Positions 23,116 through 33,053 of a DNA stretch of 64,000 bases are shown in pieces. Source of the DNA: Poa pratensis. Taxonomy: Eukaryota; Streptophyta; Magnoliopsida; Poales; Poaceae. The stretch is from the NCBI GenBank assembly GCA_947311845.1, contig CAMZMU010000041.1, forward strand, positions 132,963,505 through 133,027,504, given 5' to 3'. The notes under the pieces were generated by a model. It was given only the letters and a program-made list of their open reading frames with translations, searched no databases and was not told the DNA's origin. The position numbers and the translations under genes were made by a program. Each line of letters starts with the position of its first letter. Position 1 is the first letter of the stretch.

Positions 23116-25292
23116 TTAAATACACCAAAAAGTCTCTTCTTCGTCTCGGTTCCGCGAGCTAGATTCTCTTCTTTCCCTTCTTCGCGGTTGAAAACTTTAG
23201 GCCGGTGACCTTGAGATTTCTTCGCGTGAACGGACAACCTTTGGTAGGTAGGGTGGTCTTCCTTCTTTGTGTACTCGGTGGCGCCTCCTTCCATTCCGAT
23301 GATGCTCCTCTTGCCCCACCTCACGACAACACGGCTAGGCTTTGACGGGTCGGTAATGAAGAAGCATTGCTCAACTTGGCTAGTGAGTACCCATGGCTCA
23401 TTTTTCGCGGAGGCGTTCTTCGATTTGGCATCGGGTATTACCATGGTGGTGAAATACCGACCTTCTTTGACGATGTCCTTGGCCCATCTTACACGGAACA
23501 TTGGCACCAACTCTCCACAGTAGTTGAGCTCCCATATGTCCTCAATCCTTCCGAAGTATCTTTCCTTGACAGTAGCCTCCTCATCGCCGTAGGATAGCAT
23601 AGTTACTCCTGAGTTTTGATATTCCGACTTCTTGTCCTTTTCCTCGGTGTAGAATCTGTAGCCGCTGATGTCGTACACCTGATAGGTCTTTACGTTGTGC
23701 GAGAGACCCCGTGATAAGGAGAATTTGAGTCTTTCATCTTCCGTAGATGGTGCTTTGTTCTTTGCTAGCTCCAGTTGCTTTTGCTTGAACCAACACGTGA
23801 AGCTAGAGTTGTGCGCTCTAGTTACGTCTCCCTTCTTCCTCGGCCGGCCCAGTTTGATGTAATGTTGCTCGAGTAAGCATTTTTGCTGTTCCACCCAAGT
23901 TTCGATCAATTGTAAGTGTTGTAGCGCGACCCGGTGAGCCCTGTCGAAGTCGTCCTTTCGACCCTGCATGCTGACAAAGGTTGAGCTGGTGCCCTCTCGG
24001 TGACCATATCCATTGAGCCTGCCGAAGTGTTTCCTCGTGGGGAGACCAACATCCTGGTTCTCGGTGCTTAGATAATTCTGGCAGAAGGAGATGCACTCGT
24101 AGGTTAGAAAGCCCTTGGCCATGCTTGCGTCTGGATGGGACCTGTTGCGGGCGTATCCTTTCATGACACCGTTCATCCTTTCGAACGGCATCATGTAGTG
24201 CATGAACGTTGGCCCGAGCTGCCTGATGTCATCAACGACATGGAGAAGGAGATGCACGCAGATATCAAAGAATGCTGGCGGGAAGTAAATCTCGAGCTCG
24301 CATAGTTTCAGCACGATCTCTTCGTCTAGCCTGTCGAGCTGCTTCACGCCGATCGACTTCCTGTTGATGACGTCGAAAAAGTTGCAAAGGGCAAGCAGCG
24401 TATCACGGACGTGCTCGTCCATTATCCCTCGAATCGCAACGGGAAGTATCTGCGTCAACAGCACGTGACAGTCGTGAGACTTCATCCCGCTAAACCTCTT
24501 CTTTGTTCCGTCCAGATATCTGCTTATCTGCCCCGCGTAACCATGAGGAAATTTGACTTCTAGGAGACATATGTAGAATTGCTCGAGCTCCTGTTGACTC
24601 ATAGTGAAGCACGTAGCGGGAAGCACCACAGTGTTCTTCTTAACCCTTTTGCGGCGACCTTGAGTCCCTTCCGTCTGATCATCATCATCATCGTCATCGC
24701 TATCGGGAGCCTGAAGATCTTTCCTGACACCAAGCCATTTCAGATCGTATCTTGCTTTCATCCCATCCTTGTACTTTTCCGGCATGTTGGAAAGAGTGCC
24801 AAGCAGAGCCTCGGTGACATTCTTCGTAATGTGCATCATATCGAGACTATGTGGCGTCTTGAGGACCTTCCAGTACTCCAAGTCATGGAAAACAGACCTC
24901 GCTTTCCATACACCCAGCAGCGGATCTACCTTCGGTCGTTTCTTTCCTGGCGCGGGGCACTCCTCCCAATTTTTCAACAGCTCGTCGATTTCTGTGCCGC
25001 TCCTCGGGCTCGGGGCTTCTTCGATCTCGTCCTTACCATTGAACAGGTCACCGCGTTTTCTCCACTGGTGATCCATGCGAAGCCACCTTCGAGCCCCTGG
25101 GTACACGGTTTTCGAAGACCCGGGATTCCTTGGTAGCTGGAGATGCGGGGTCTTATCCATGCACCTGACACATGCGCAGAATCCGTGGCCTACCTGGGCC
25201 GATACATATGAGCAACCAGCATAGTCCTGCACCGTCGTGAGCAACGCGGGTCTCAGGTCGATATAATCTCCAGTGTAGGCATCCCACGTCGT
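23067..25292 (-). CDS. TNP2-type transposase of CACTA 1, N-terminus missing and fused to Gypsy leader
   Basis: The minus frame is open without interruption from 25433 to 23067 (788 codons). The first about 48 codons are element-A leader sequence. True TNP2 begins near WDAYTGDYIDLRPALL (25290), inside the tnp2 domain (PF02992 type), with CACVRCMDKTPHLQLP. LDMMHITKNVTEALLG follows, then a DUF4218-like region (YFPPAFFDICVHLLLHVVDD, FERMNGVMKGYARN) and a DUF4216-like C-terminus (FRVRWAKD, EQCFFITDPS). Known role: the CACTA transposase that cuts the element ends. The frame opens with TTG, and the first in-frame ATG is about residue 92, so an active protein is unlikely. The upstream catalytic part of the tnp2 domain is deleted. 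The intact downstream frame suggests the element was young when truncated. Confidence 0.85.
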   Translation of the reverse strand, partial: TTWDAYTGDYIDLRPALLTTVQDYAGCSYVSAQVGHGFCACVRCMDKTPHLQLPRNPGSSKTVYPGARRWLRMDHQWRKRGDLFNGKDEIEEAPSPRSGTEIDELLKNWEECPAPGKKRPKVDPLLGVWKARSVFHDLEYWKVLKTPHSLDMMHITKNVTEALLGTLSNMPEKYKDGMKARYDLKWLGVRKDLQAPDSDDDDDDDQTEGTQGRRKRVKKNTVVLPATCFTMSQQELEQFYICLLEVKFPHGYAGQISRYLDGTKKRFSGMKSHDCHVLLTQILPVAIRGIMDEHVRDTLLALCNFFDVINRKSIGVKQLDRLDEEIVLKLCELEIYFPPAFFDICVHLLLHVVDDIRQLGPTFMHYMMPFERMNGVMKGYARNRSHPDASMAKGFLTYECISFCQNYLSTENQDVGLPTRKHFGRLNGYGHREGTSSTFVSMQGRKDDFDRAHRVALQHLQLIETWVEQQKCLLEQHYIKLGRPRKKGDVTRAHNSSFTCWFKQKQLELAKNKAPSTEDERLKFSLSRGLSHNVKTYQVYDISGYRFYTEEKDKKSEYQNSGVTMLSYGDEEATVKERYFGRIEDIWELNYCGELVPMFRVRWAKDIVKEGRYFTTMVIPDAKSKNASAKNEPWVLTSQVEQCFFITDPSKPSRVVVRWGKRSIIGMEGGATEYTKKEDHPTYQRLSVHAKKSQGHRPKVFNREEGKEENLARGTETKKRLFGVFNLCVCVCETMQELCIQ

Positions 25293-25536
25293 GGCCGCCG
25301 TCGTTGCCGCTGCCGTTGCCGCCGTCGTCCTCGGGTGTGCTCGACGCGGGGCTCGGCGTTGTGCTCCGGAGCACGGTTGGAGCGTGGGCGACCGCGCGTG
25401 TTCATGTTGGTGGCGGGCTCGGTGGTGGCTCAACCGGACGTCCGTCGAGCGAGACGCTCGGCTCGTGTGTCAGCCATGGCGCGGAGAGGTCGAAAAGGTT
25501 GAAGACGCGCCTCAGCCCGCTACCTGGCGCGCCAAA
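25293..25536 (-). other. Gag leader, gag start and primer-site region of element A
   Basis: On the minus strand directly after the 5' LTR comes TTTGGCGCGCCAGGTAGCGG, in the position of the primer-binding site; I cannot name the tRNA. An ATG at 25488 in good context (GCCATGGCTGAC) opens a short Gag N-terminus (MADTRAERLARRTSG) that stops within 16 codons. This is the outer half of the gag that continues at 16256 beyond the CACTA insertion. The inner part of the leader was lost in the CACTA deletion. Confidence 0.6.
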
Positions 25537-26494
25537 TATCGGAGACTGGTTCCCAGGAACTAGGGGTGTCTCTCTGATGCCAGGAATCGAGTAAGGGGCT
25601 GAATCATGCAGTCAAACAATCCTCAACGACCTCGGCGACGGTGCTCGTCGAGCTCGGTGAGGGACGTCACGGCAGAGAGTGAACACGAGCCGCTACCCAG
25701 GTTCAGGCCCACCGTGTGGTGTAAAGGCCCTACTCCTGCTTTGTTGTATTGCACTGCTTGTGGAGGTTACAGTGCAATGTGGTCGCTGAAGCTCAAGGTT
25801 CGCTAAGGAGGAACTACGGTGGAAGCTTCGTTCTCCTTCGCTCTGGTGGAGGTGAGCCTCAGCTAGGCAGTGGCGAATGACCGATTGAAAGTTGGATCTC
25901 CTTCCTTGGTCATACGCTGCCTCCTTTTATACCTGCCTCAGTCCTCTTCCCCAAAACTATAAGCCGTCGTCGCAGAGTTCCGTGGGGTGTCCCACGGTGA
26001 CGTCCGCCTTGGAGCGTAGTGGCCGACGGTCCCCTTATCACCAAAGTGGCAATATTGGGAGTTCACTTTGCTTGATGCAGCTTTGTTGACCACCCTTATC
26101 ACCGGAACGGCAACTGCGGCGTCATCGTCATCGCGCGCAGGCGTGCGCGTCACTCTGCGGCGGGCGCAGAGGCCATGTGCGCTCTGCGGCGGGCGCAGAG
26201 CTTGCTTCCACTGGAAGGAACCCCGCGAGGACTGAACGCCTCCGAGGCTCTAAAGTACTTGACGCCTCGCGAGGAAGGCCTCGCGAGGGAGACGCAGTCG
26301 CTCGCGGGACTTGGTGGTATTCCAGATAAACAAGACCCTCGCGAGGGATTTTCCCTCGCGAGGCTCACCAGGCTGGGCGCCTGTTCCTTAGCAGAAAAGC
26401 TCGACGGAGGAAGCCCTCGTGAGGGAAAGTCCCTCGCGAGGCTCGCCAGGCTGGGCGCCTGGTCCTTGGTACCCTGGTTTCCACTGGGCCGACA
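25537..26494 (-). repeat. Right (5') LTR of element A
   Basis: 958 bp. On the minus strand it starts TGTCGGCCCAGTGG (26494) and ends CCGATA (25537). The closing CCGATA is a decayed CCGACA, since a sister LTR at 59056 still has TGTCGG on the plus strand. It carries internal CCCTCGCGAGGG repeats (26220-26440). Related LTR copies lie at 2429-2613 and 59056-59441. A primer-site-like sequence abuts the inner end. Confidence 0.8.
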
Positions 26495-27470
26495 GTTACA
26501 GACATGAGAAGACAGACAATAGCTGAGCATATTGGGAGTAATTCATAGCCAAGTCGACATTGATCGTGTGCAGGAAAGCTAGCGTTGATCTCGCGGCTGG
26601 TGACGGGAAGGGTAGAATGGAGCCTGACACGAGCTTCTTAACTCCCATGCGCCGCCTCCGGTGCAGCGGCTTCATCATGCATGCGTGGGTTGTGGAGGGC
26701 TGATTGAGCTCGAGATTTCTCGGCTGGCAATGGCAGCAGGGAGAACGAAGCTGAGGACGATGACCTCGGCCGACACCCATTATAACGGGTTGTTTGGGGG
26801 GGGTGGGTTGGCGGAGGGTTTTTTTGCGTGTCCGAAAGTGCCGTTGGCCAATAGGCAGCGACCACAAGGCGGGCGCCACCCCGGTTGGCCAATCCGGAGG
26901 CAGGAGAAGGCTGCCACTGAGTTTGAATAATTTCATGTTTTACCGTCTTCTCCCTTTTCTTTAATTGAAAATAAATATTTATAAGGCTCTACAAAAATAT
27001 GCCAATTTTTGTGCTGGGCAAACACAAAGTGACGGTGATGTTCTTGACTAGAGATTCAAATTCAATTTGAATTATGAATTCTGGAAAGACTACACTTTGG
27101 TAGCCTCAGGGACTTCCTAAAATCTTGTCATTTTCTCCTAAATTCTCTTCTGGTCTCTGGAACCTAATAATTTTTTGTTAGGGCAAGTAGGGTTTTTTAT
27201 TCAAATTCATTACTAGTCCATATTTGAGTTAATGGATGTGATTTAAATTTCGGCTTGAGTTAACTTGGCACTACTTGCCCACTCCATATGCATGTTGAAA
27301 TGCAACTGAGTCTCTTGAGACATGCAGGCTGCCCATCACTAGGTCCCGTGACTACTGACCCCCTCGGGTCAGTAGTGACAGACGCCCAATGCCCACCACT
27401 ACAGACGGCAACACCAGTGTCGGGATGGCTGACATAAGCGTTCCCAAGAGAAAAATACCTTGAGTGATTA
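26495..27470. other. Unassigned spacer
   Basis: No gene identified. A GC-rich part (26560-26930) is open on the minus strand for 146 codons without known domains. It contains two TTGGCCAAT boxes (26845 and 26883), promoter-like but unlinked to a gene here. An AT-rich part follows. A perfect 11-bp stem with a 4-nt loop (27351-27376, ACTACTGACCC...GGGTCAGTAGT) is the only clear structure. Confidence 0.4.
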
Positions 27471-28922
27471 GGGTAACTCCAACAGGGCAACCCAAACATA
27501 CACGAAATATGTCCGTGTTTTGTCCGTTTCGGTCGCCAAATAGACAGCTCCTGTCCGCGCGTGTCCGCTGTGCCAGCGGGTCCACCCAATGCGGCCACAC
27601 ATTTTAGGCTTTCTTTCATAGATAGGGGGAGGCACAAACGGCCGATTTTTACATTATAAAAATAAAAGTAAAAACCCTAAACCTAAAGCCACGGCCGGTT
27701 GCCGGAGCCTATCCTCGTCGTCGCGATCGTGGAGCCCTACTCCTCCTCGTCAAACGGATCGAGGATGACATACTCCATGGCGGAGCAGCGCATCGGGCTC
27801 GCAGGTCCACGACCCGGACCACCCGTGCAACGGAGCGAACTAGGTGGGCAGCTGCTGCTCCTGCTGCAGCTGCAGTTGCTGCTACCGCTGTGCCTCCGCC
27901 GCCTCGGGGACTGGTGGAGCACCGTGCCCTTGCCAGCGGGCCAGCTCATCGGTGTCGACGGTTAGGAGGGAGGCCTCCAGCGCGGCCTTGTAGTCGGGGC
28001 CGTCGTCTTCCTCCTCCTGCTTCACCTCCTCCTTCACCGTGGGTGCCGGTGGAGCAGGGCCGCGAGTAGAAGCACGACGAACGCGCGGGGGAGGCGGAGG
28101 AGGAGAACGCTGCAAGCGGCGCGGGCACCGAAATACGAGCAGCAGCGCAGGTCGTGCTTGTTGTTGAACAAAGTGTCCCAATGGGGACTGCCCTCGGTGA
28201 ACGCCGGGTGGTTGACGAGGTCGGCGGGGAGCTGGGCTCTGCGCTCCAGAATCTCCCGCGTACGAGCCGTGCCACCCGCCGGCACTGGAGGCACCGGAAT
28301 CGTCTCGGGATTCAAGTGCCAGTGGTCGGGGAGGTGCATGTCCGACCACGACACCAGGATGGCGTTGTCCTAGTACCACCAACACTTCCTCTTGTTGAGG
28401 TAGGGCGGCTGCTGCATGCGCTGGTCGCCCTCCGGCGGCACCTAGAACGGGCCAGCCACTGGTGGTGCCCGTGCTTCCGCTGGTGCAGCGCGGCGCTGCC
28501 CCGACGAGGAGCTCGCCTCCTTGTCGTGCTTGCCCTTCTCGTTCCACTTGAACGGCCTCATGGCGACAGCCGGCGGTGGCTAGGGTTTGGTTGGCAGCGG
28601 GGGAGCAGACTGGGGACGGTGAGTGTCCCTATCTGCATAAGCCCCTGCATTAAAAAGGACGTGCAGGCGAGAGCGACGGGCGGTTGGGTGGCTGCCAGGT
28701 GGGCCCGGGGCGGGCACCGAGCGGATGCGCGGACGCTCCGTCTCTGTCCGTGGAGACGCAAACCTGGCCCAAATGTGAGCCAGGATTGAGTTCTGGCGGA
28801 CGTGCGGCGGGCAGAAAACAGATACGGGACACGTTTACGTCGCCGCGTTGGGACGTGTTTTTGGTCGATCACGACGCAAATGGACGCGCCCAGATTCAGT
28901 GCGTCCCGCGTTGGAGTTGCCC
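27471..28922 (-). mobile_element. PIF/Harbinger-like element, TSD TTA
   Basis: 1,452 bp, flanked by TTA at 27468-27470 and 28923-28925. The terminal inverted repeats are GGGTAACTCCAACAGGGC and the complement of GCGTTGGAGTTGCCC. A TTA target duplication and this TIR are the hallmarks of the superfamily. No DDE transposase or Myb-like protein is seen, so it is non-autonomous. Confidence 0.8.
28034..28561 (-). pseudogene. Unknown ORF carried by the Harbinger-like element
   Basis: An ATG at 28561 opens a frame beginning MRPFKWNEKGKHDKEASSSG. It is broken by two in-frame stops (near 28445 and 28370), then continues SWSDMHLPDHWHLNPETIPV and LPADLVNHPAFTEGSPHWD, and runs out of conserved-looking text near 28150. 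I do not recognise a named family. The amphipathic Trp/His-rich text looks like real protein rather than chance reading. Elements of this kind in Triticeae often carry one such ORF (from general memory, not checked). A shifted frame (28547-27882) is Pro/Ser-rich with an acidic KEEVKQEEEDDGPDY tail. Confidence 0.45.
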
Positions 28923-28925
28923 TTA

Positions 28926-29311
28926 CGGGTGACTTGCACACCTTTGAGAATATGTTCTTTGTTTTAGCCTCCATGCAATCAGTCTTCTGTAGATTGGCTT
29001 TTTTGGTCCTGTAGTCCTCTTTTGCCAGCTGCTTGAAACATTCGCCACACAAAAAAACACTGTGGTTCTTTGCGAAAGGAGGAAGCAGGAGAACCTGTGC
29101 TTTAGCTAATGACATGCATGTCCAGAATAAATACCTTGAATTCTTATGGTGCAGTTGTGCACACAGCAACGAAATGCTAAATGTTTTTGCTTTGGCCACC
29201 ATGCTTTATCTGGTTCTTGTGGTCCTTCAGCATTTGCACAACCTGAAGAATTACGTGCGTTAGCAGCAAGAATCACCTGTGAACTTATCCTTCCAGCGCA
29301 CAGCAAAGACA
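28926..29311 (-). pseudogene. Exon-like remnant of an unrecognised gene
   Basis: Read on the minus strand, 29060-28935 gives CGECFKQLAKEDYRTKKANL then KTDCMEAKTKNIFSK, preceded by a plausible acceptor (CCACAG at 29066). A second piece (29300-29200) reads NARNSSGCANAEGPQEPD. Short parts of both recur at 32772-32870 and 34660-34800. I do not recognise the protein. A Helitron interrupts the region at 29311/29312. It may be a decayed host gene or repeat-derived sequence. Confidence 0.3.
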
Positions 29312-29461
29312 TCTATCTATCTATCTATTATATAATTAAAACAACAAACATTGTACGGCTAAGATTTTGCAGAAGTAAACGTATGGTTAAGATTTAATGA
29401 TTTGGTTCCGCCTAAGAAAGGTTTCGCGAAGAGAAAACGTAACCTAAGCGAACTCCTCTTT

Positions 29462-29818
29462 CACGAGATATTATACATGATACAACTCGCCCGGCGGCCG
29501 GCGGCCGGCCAATTGTTGCTGCAATACCGAACCCGTCTTTCACGAGATATGATATACATGCTACAACTCGCCAGCGGCCGGCGACCGGCCAATTGTTGCG
29601 GCAATACCACAAGAGCTATGGACATCGTGGATGCGGAGGACATATAGGATACTTCTTCACGGCAGGACCCTGCTCGAGGACGAGATATGATATACATGCT
29701 ACAACTCGCCGGCGGCCGGCGACCGGCCAATTGTTGCGGCAATACCACAAGAGCTATGGACATCGTGGATGCGGAGGACATATAGGATACTTCTTCACGG
29801 CAGGACCCCGCTCGAGGA
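29462..29818 (+). repeat. Tandem repeats inside the Helitron
   Basis: Units start with CGAGATAT(G/T)ATA..ACATG at 29464, 29543 and 29681. The last two units are nearly identical over 138 bp and include GGCCGGCGACCGGCCAATTG, a GC-rich palindrome-like core. The first unit is a 79-bp short form. A degenerate further copy runs to about 29880. Confidence 0.8.
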
Positions 29819-30427
29819 TGAACTGCTTCGACGACATCTAGGATACATCTTTATGGGCAGTAGGCAGCTCGAGGAGGAACTGCTATCTTCCGGACGACGA
29901 TCTCCACCTGACGGAAGGATATCTAGCACGCACACAGGAGTAGAGTCAGATCGAAGCCTGGTCGTCGGGGTACCACCATATGGCGCATAACAGGAGGAGG
30001 TGCTACTGCCTACCTCGGCGTCCTCGCACGGCAAAATCCGGCACTTAGCTAAGGATGGGAAGAAATCAATGATATGATGTCTGGCGATGTGGTGGACGGT
30101 TCTCGAAATTGATCGAGGTATTATGTTCCTCACGTCTTCAATCACCTTTGCAAGATGGAATAAGATGTTGGAGGCATGGTGACTAGATACACGGCGCAAC
30201 AGCTCTAATGGCGGTGCCGCGGAGCAGGAGATTCCATGGCGCATGTCCGCTAATGGATGAAAGAAAGCTTCCCCGTACAGCGAGCTGACTGCCGTCCGCA
30301 AAGAACTCGGCGGATTTGGCAGCGCAGTGAAAGATATACGATTTGGGGGATTTGCTAGCCGAGCTGCCATCTCATGACCCACGGCAAGCTGTAGGTTCAT
30401 CCACTCTAGAACTCTAAACCTCTGCAT
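29795..30427 (-). CDS. Hypothetical ORF in Helitron (210 codons)
   Basis: An open frame on the minus strand. Its start side reads FRVLEWMNLQLAVGHEMAAR, followed by a middle with SSHHASNILFHLAKVIEDVR, and it ends in a Ser-rich, low-complexity region formed by the tandem-repeat part. No family recognised. It may be a captured gene piece. Short parts (30285-30310) recur at 31155-31180 ('gctgac.gccgtccgc.aagaactc'). I would not treat it as a working gene. Confidence 0.25.
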   Translation of the reverse strand: MQRFRVLEWMNLQLAVGHEMAARLANPPNRISFTALPNPPSSLRTAVSSLYGEAFFHPLADMRHGISCSAAPPLELLRRVSSHHASNILFHLAKVIEDVRNIIPRSISRTVHHIARHHIIDFFPSLAKCRILPCEDAEVGSSTSSCYAPYGGTPTTRLRSDSTPVCVLDILPSGGDRRPEDSSSSSSCLLPIKMYPRCRRSSSSSSGVLP

Positions 30428-32742
30428 GTCTCTCGCATTAGATGAGAAACGGTGGTCTTCTTATGGCCATGTAATCGCAGATGTAAAGTTCTAAGTAGAG
30501 AGATTTGATTTCAGCTTAGGATTGCCAATTGTTTGGTGCAGTTTTGGTCAGATGAGGCCGTCGATTTTGCAAGAGATATTTGCCGATTTGCTCCTGTCGA
30601 GTACGGCTCTTTAAAGCTACCTATTACAAAGCTAGCTAGCCTGGTACGTAGTTCAAGTCAAATGCTGCTAACGATGCAACTCCACTACGTTGCTAGCCAG
30701 ACAAGTAAGTGAAGCACCTCCAATATTCTAATGTTTAGAAGATATTACGGAGCTATAGATATATGTCAATATATGTATCCCTGAAGGAGAAACTTACTCT
30801 CACTGCTAGACCCATATTCTCTGATGCTAAAGCTAGCATGCAGGAGCATTTTTTCTGCTAACAAGGGTACCTGCTATGAGCTTACTTAGAATTGTTGCAT
30901 GGTGATCTACTTCGGATTTCTCTTCATGTTCCCGATTTTTTGGTGCAGATCTGATTATACGAGGAGATAAATCATGACATAAGCTTGCTAAGTGAAGATG
31001 TACAATCCGGTTGAAAGTCAATTTGATATTCAGTTTTACATGCCTAATTGTTTGGATTAGATTTGATGGGCTTCATAAGATGATTTAGGGACAGACTGGC
31101 AGTGCATAGTTGAGCTGCCGAAGCTCATGACCTATTTGTGTAAGTATTTGTTTAGCTGACCGCCGTCCGCGAAGAACTCCACCAGCCTGAGCTTAGCAAG
31201 GAAAGCGAATTTGGTGCCGTTCTGGCCTCCCTTGATGGTATACATGGCTCTCCAGAATTTCTCCTCCCGGAGAATGAATCTTAAATTCATGTAATTGGTT
31301 CACTTGCATTGGCTGTCCATCGCGAACATTATCACATTCTGCTTGCTCCTGGCTGCCATCTAAGGTGAAGTTGGAGTACGAACTCCGAACACCAATTATG
31401 GACTCGGCTGTTCTGCAGTTAGTACCTGATGATTTGGAGTCGACATACATATAGATGAATTCTACTTTGAGGAGAACGTTTTTTTAGATAAAAGGCTTTT
31501 GGAGTAGGTTGCAGCCAACAAAGACTTGACCAGCTGCAGGAATTCTACGTGTAAGTTGATGGGTTGTTAGATTATATTCTGTATATTCTGTTATTGTACA
31601 ATCGATCAACTAATGATGCCTTTTGATTTACTAACAATTTTTTTTCCTTGGTATATATGTTACACAAAAAAAATCCTTGCTCGCAGATTTCTGAATGATC
31701 ATAAAATTGCAGATGCTTCTGCTTGAATCCTCAGCTCAGCCTGTGTTTATATATTTTATCAGGTGTAAGATATTTTCGGCTAATGGGTTGTGGAATACAT
31801 CACGATATAACTTCAGCCAAATCTTCATTGGAGGATGTCAGGTAACTTTTGCTTCTTGCCTTTTTTCTGTTTGCTCAAAACAATATATGAGTTGTTCGTC
31901 CATCTTTAGTTAAGAAATTATATAGATGTTTGTCGTCCGTAATCCGTAAAGGATCAGAGGGAGAAAATATTGAGACATGTACAGGGGCAAGATCGCTATA
32001 CAAAAATTACAATAGCAATTATATACAAGCCAAACGCATTGATCTGTATGCAACCTTGACAGTGTGAGAAATAAGAACCGTCTCCATTTCTTTAACAAAA
32101 AAGACTTATCATGTAGCAAAGATAGGATCTGTAAGCTAAAATATATAACCATTTTGCTCTTTAAAAAAAAGCCGAGATCCACGGTGCCGATGTCAACTGC
32201 TTCCCAGCATTATGGACAAAAAGAGCACTCAAAGTAAATAAGTGAGAGCAATTTTCCAAGACAGAAAAAACACGCATTATACCCTAAGCCAAGGTGCCAG
32301 TTTCTATGCGACATCATGTAACGATTATTTAACCTATCAACCAATACCGAGCAAGTAAAAACCTTGATCTTAGAGGGGTCTTACGGAGAGACGTTGGGCA
32401 TTTGGAGAGATCATGGGACGAACATTGACTATTGTAAGATCTGAAGTGAGGAATTTGGAGGGGACGAGCAGGATGACAATCAGATATGACAGTTGACAAT
32501 AGTTTTGTCCGGTTGCAAATAGTCACATACAGTTAGCTAAATCAATTTTGACCAAGTTAGTAGCCTAAAACAAAAATTCATATGGGCTCCACCATGTACA
32601 GATTAATATTTAAAGATGCATGAACTAACCAATAGGATTTAGAATCTTCATCTTGGGTGGTTATATGGTTTTAGCTTATACCAAAGACAATATGAACAAG
32701 AAAACATACACTTAATATTAAGATCCAAAATAATGGTGCTAG
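30428..32742. other. Helitron interior without clear genes
   Basis: AT-rich. A minus-strand piece at 31450-31193 (NFTLDGSQEQAECDNVRDGQ...) looks exon-like but is unidentified. Otherwise there are only short random ORFs and simple A/T runs. Nothing resembling Rep, helicase or RPA was found. Confidence 0.4.
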
Positions 32743-32771
32743 CCGCGCAATTGCGCGGGTCACCCAACTAG

Positions 32772-33053
32772 TTCTTTGTGAAAAGAAGATGCAGGAGAAA
32801 CTATGCTTACCTTGAGCGTGTAGCACTGCAGCGTGGAATGCCTCGGATAGCAATTTCATTTTCAGTAAATAAGATGCCACGTAGACAAGTCTGATGACAT
32901 AATAACAAAGTACTAATGTTATGAGAAGAGAGACATAGAAAGACAAATATATAGAGAGAGAAGATGGGACCACTCTAGATAATATGGTGCATATTTTTTA
33001 AACACAAGCACAAACTCAGTCGCTCATTGCATGGAGTCACCATAAGCGCATCA
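32772..33053. other. Spacer between Helitron and Harbinger-like element
   Basis: The minus strand reads MKLLSEAFHAAVLHAQ followed by a good splice donor (CAAG|GTAAGC at about 32812), so an exon end is possible. The segment after it (32772-32810) resembles 29066-29110 and 34775-34810. No larger gene could be built. Confidence 0.3.

Larger units (their letters stand above)
16257..25292 (-). mobile_element. CACTA (En/Spm) element 1, right end deleted
   Basis: The left terminus reads CACTACCACAGAAAGG at 16257, followed by inverted and direct copies of TTCTGTGGCGCAC up to about 16500, the classic CACTA terminus plus subterminal repeats. Inside, on the minus strand, are a TNP2-type transposase, a TNP1-type protein and a Ulp1-like protease region. 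The opposite terminus (CCTTTCTGTGGTAGTG expected) is absent. TNP2 starts in mid-domain at about 25292 and joins directly to the gag leader of element A, so a deletion removed the right end together with part of gag. The 3 bp before the left terminus (16254-16256, CGG) should be the target duplication, but its partner is lost with the deletion. Confidence 0.8.
2429..26494 (-). mobile_element. Composite Ty3/Gypsy element A (Tat-like), with internal CACTA
   Basis: On the minus strand the order is 5' LTR (26494-25537), primer-site region, gag leader, [CACTA insertion 25292-16257], gag, protease, RT, RNase H and integrase, then a foreign fragment, a second RT-RNase H-integrase copy, an antisense extra ORF, and a truncated 3' LTR (2613-2429). 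An antisense ORF between pol and the 3' LTR is known for Tat-lineage grass elements such as RIRE2 and Grande. The double pol shows this is not one intact element. It is a rearranged composite of at least two A-family copies. Every coding module carries stops or frameshifts, so it cannot move by itself. The bases right of the 5' LTR (26495-26499, GTTAC) would be the target duplication; the matching left copy is not in the window. Confidence 0.75.
29312..32771 (+). mobile_element. Non-autonomous Helitron
   Basis: The 3' end has the palindrome CCGCGCAATTGCGCGG (32743-32758), then 9 bases, then CTAG (32768-32771) and a host T, the diagnostic Helitron terminus. The 5' end begins TCTATCTATC...TTATATAATTAAAAC after a host A (29311), giving the expected A|T insertion. 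The exact 5' TC is ambiguous among four TCTA repeats (29312, 29316, 29320, 29324). No Rep/helicase protein is present, so it depends on other elements in trans. It holds tandem repeats and possible gene fragments. Confidence 0.75.

Noticed and set aside
27351..27376. Perfect 11-bp stem with 4-nt loop, possible terminator
   Set aside because: No U-run or gene nearby, and rho-independent terminators do not apply to plant nuclear genes; kept only as a structure.
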